From: Patescibacteria group bacterium
Lineage (GTDB): Bacteria > Patescibacteriota > Microgenomatia > UBA8517
Direction of reading: 5' to 3'
DNA: 53,300 bases
Assembly: GCA_022562395.1 (NCBI GenBank)
Contig: JADFPI010000004.1
Span: forward strand, 1 to 53,300
Position 1 is the first letter of the stretch. The number at the start of each line of letters is the position of its first letter. Below the pieces are notes generated by a model, which saw only the letters and a program-made list of their open reading frames with translations, had not been told where the DNA came from and did no database searches. This document shows, one piece after another, positions 53,214-53,300 of the stretch. A program made the translations under genes and the position numbers.

Positions 53214-53300
53214 ATGGGCGAAAAAGGTAAAAAAGATAAGGGCAAAAAAGAATCGCAGAAAAAAGCTGTTCTAACATTAAAAGAAAAGCGCAAACTGAAA
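53214..53300 (+). CDS. Lys-rich small cassette protein, partial at window end
   Basis: AAGGAG RBS then ATG; MGEKGKKDKGKKESQKKAVLTLKEKRKLK..., open to window end. Confidence 0.6.
   Translation, partial: MGEKGKKDKGKKESQKKAVLTLKEKRKLK

Larger units (their letters stand above)
52346..53300 (+). mobile_element. Integron-type gene cassette array fragment (two attC-like sites; no integrase in window)
   Basis: ORF followed directly by GCCTAAC...GTTAGGC imperfect inverted repeats, twice, same orientation; base composition visibly less AT-rich than the rest. Confidence 0.75.

Noticed and set aside
1-53300. CRISPR array, tRNA, rRNA, transposase or integrase
   Set aside because: No regularly spaced direct repeats of CRISPR type, no recognisable cloverleaf or rRNA motif, and no transposase or tyrosine-recombinase motif found on reading the ORFs.

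Overview
The window looks like a low-GC Candidate Phyla Radiation (Patescibacteria/Microgenomates-like) chromosome segment. About 50 kb is a cell-surface glycosylation island, mostly on the minus strand. It contains roughly 14 polytopic GT-C-type membrane glycosyltransferases or relatives, about 12 GT2 and GT4 glycosyltransferases (three resembling polyprenyl-phosphate sugar synthases), two Wzx-like flippases and three NAD-dependent sugar epimerases. A few housekeeping-like genes are interspersed: 2H phosphoesterase, IMPase, ASCH, SDR, PNPOx-like, HD-domain, DEDDh exonuclease and peptide deformylase. The most notable observations are: (1) the right end (about 52.34-53.30 kb) changes abruptly to integron-type gene cassettes with two attC-like sites (an MtlR-like cassette, then a Lys-rich small protein), directly after a truncated peptide deformylase gene; this is either a CPR integron junction or an assembly chimera; (2) many dispersed blocks of about 4 degenerate 7-bp repeats, different in sequence at each locus, lie inside or between the glycosyltransferase genes; (3) short GC-rich palindromes are embedded in frame in coding regions, and in three GT-C genes the same cytoplasmic loop carries a repeat or palindrome; (4) good sigma70-type promoters lie only about 6-12 nt from start codons, suggesting leaderless transcription. 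No CRISPR array, rRNA, tRNA, transposase or integrase was recognised. All family assignments come from reading motifs in the translations; no database search was run.
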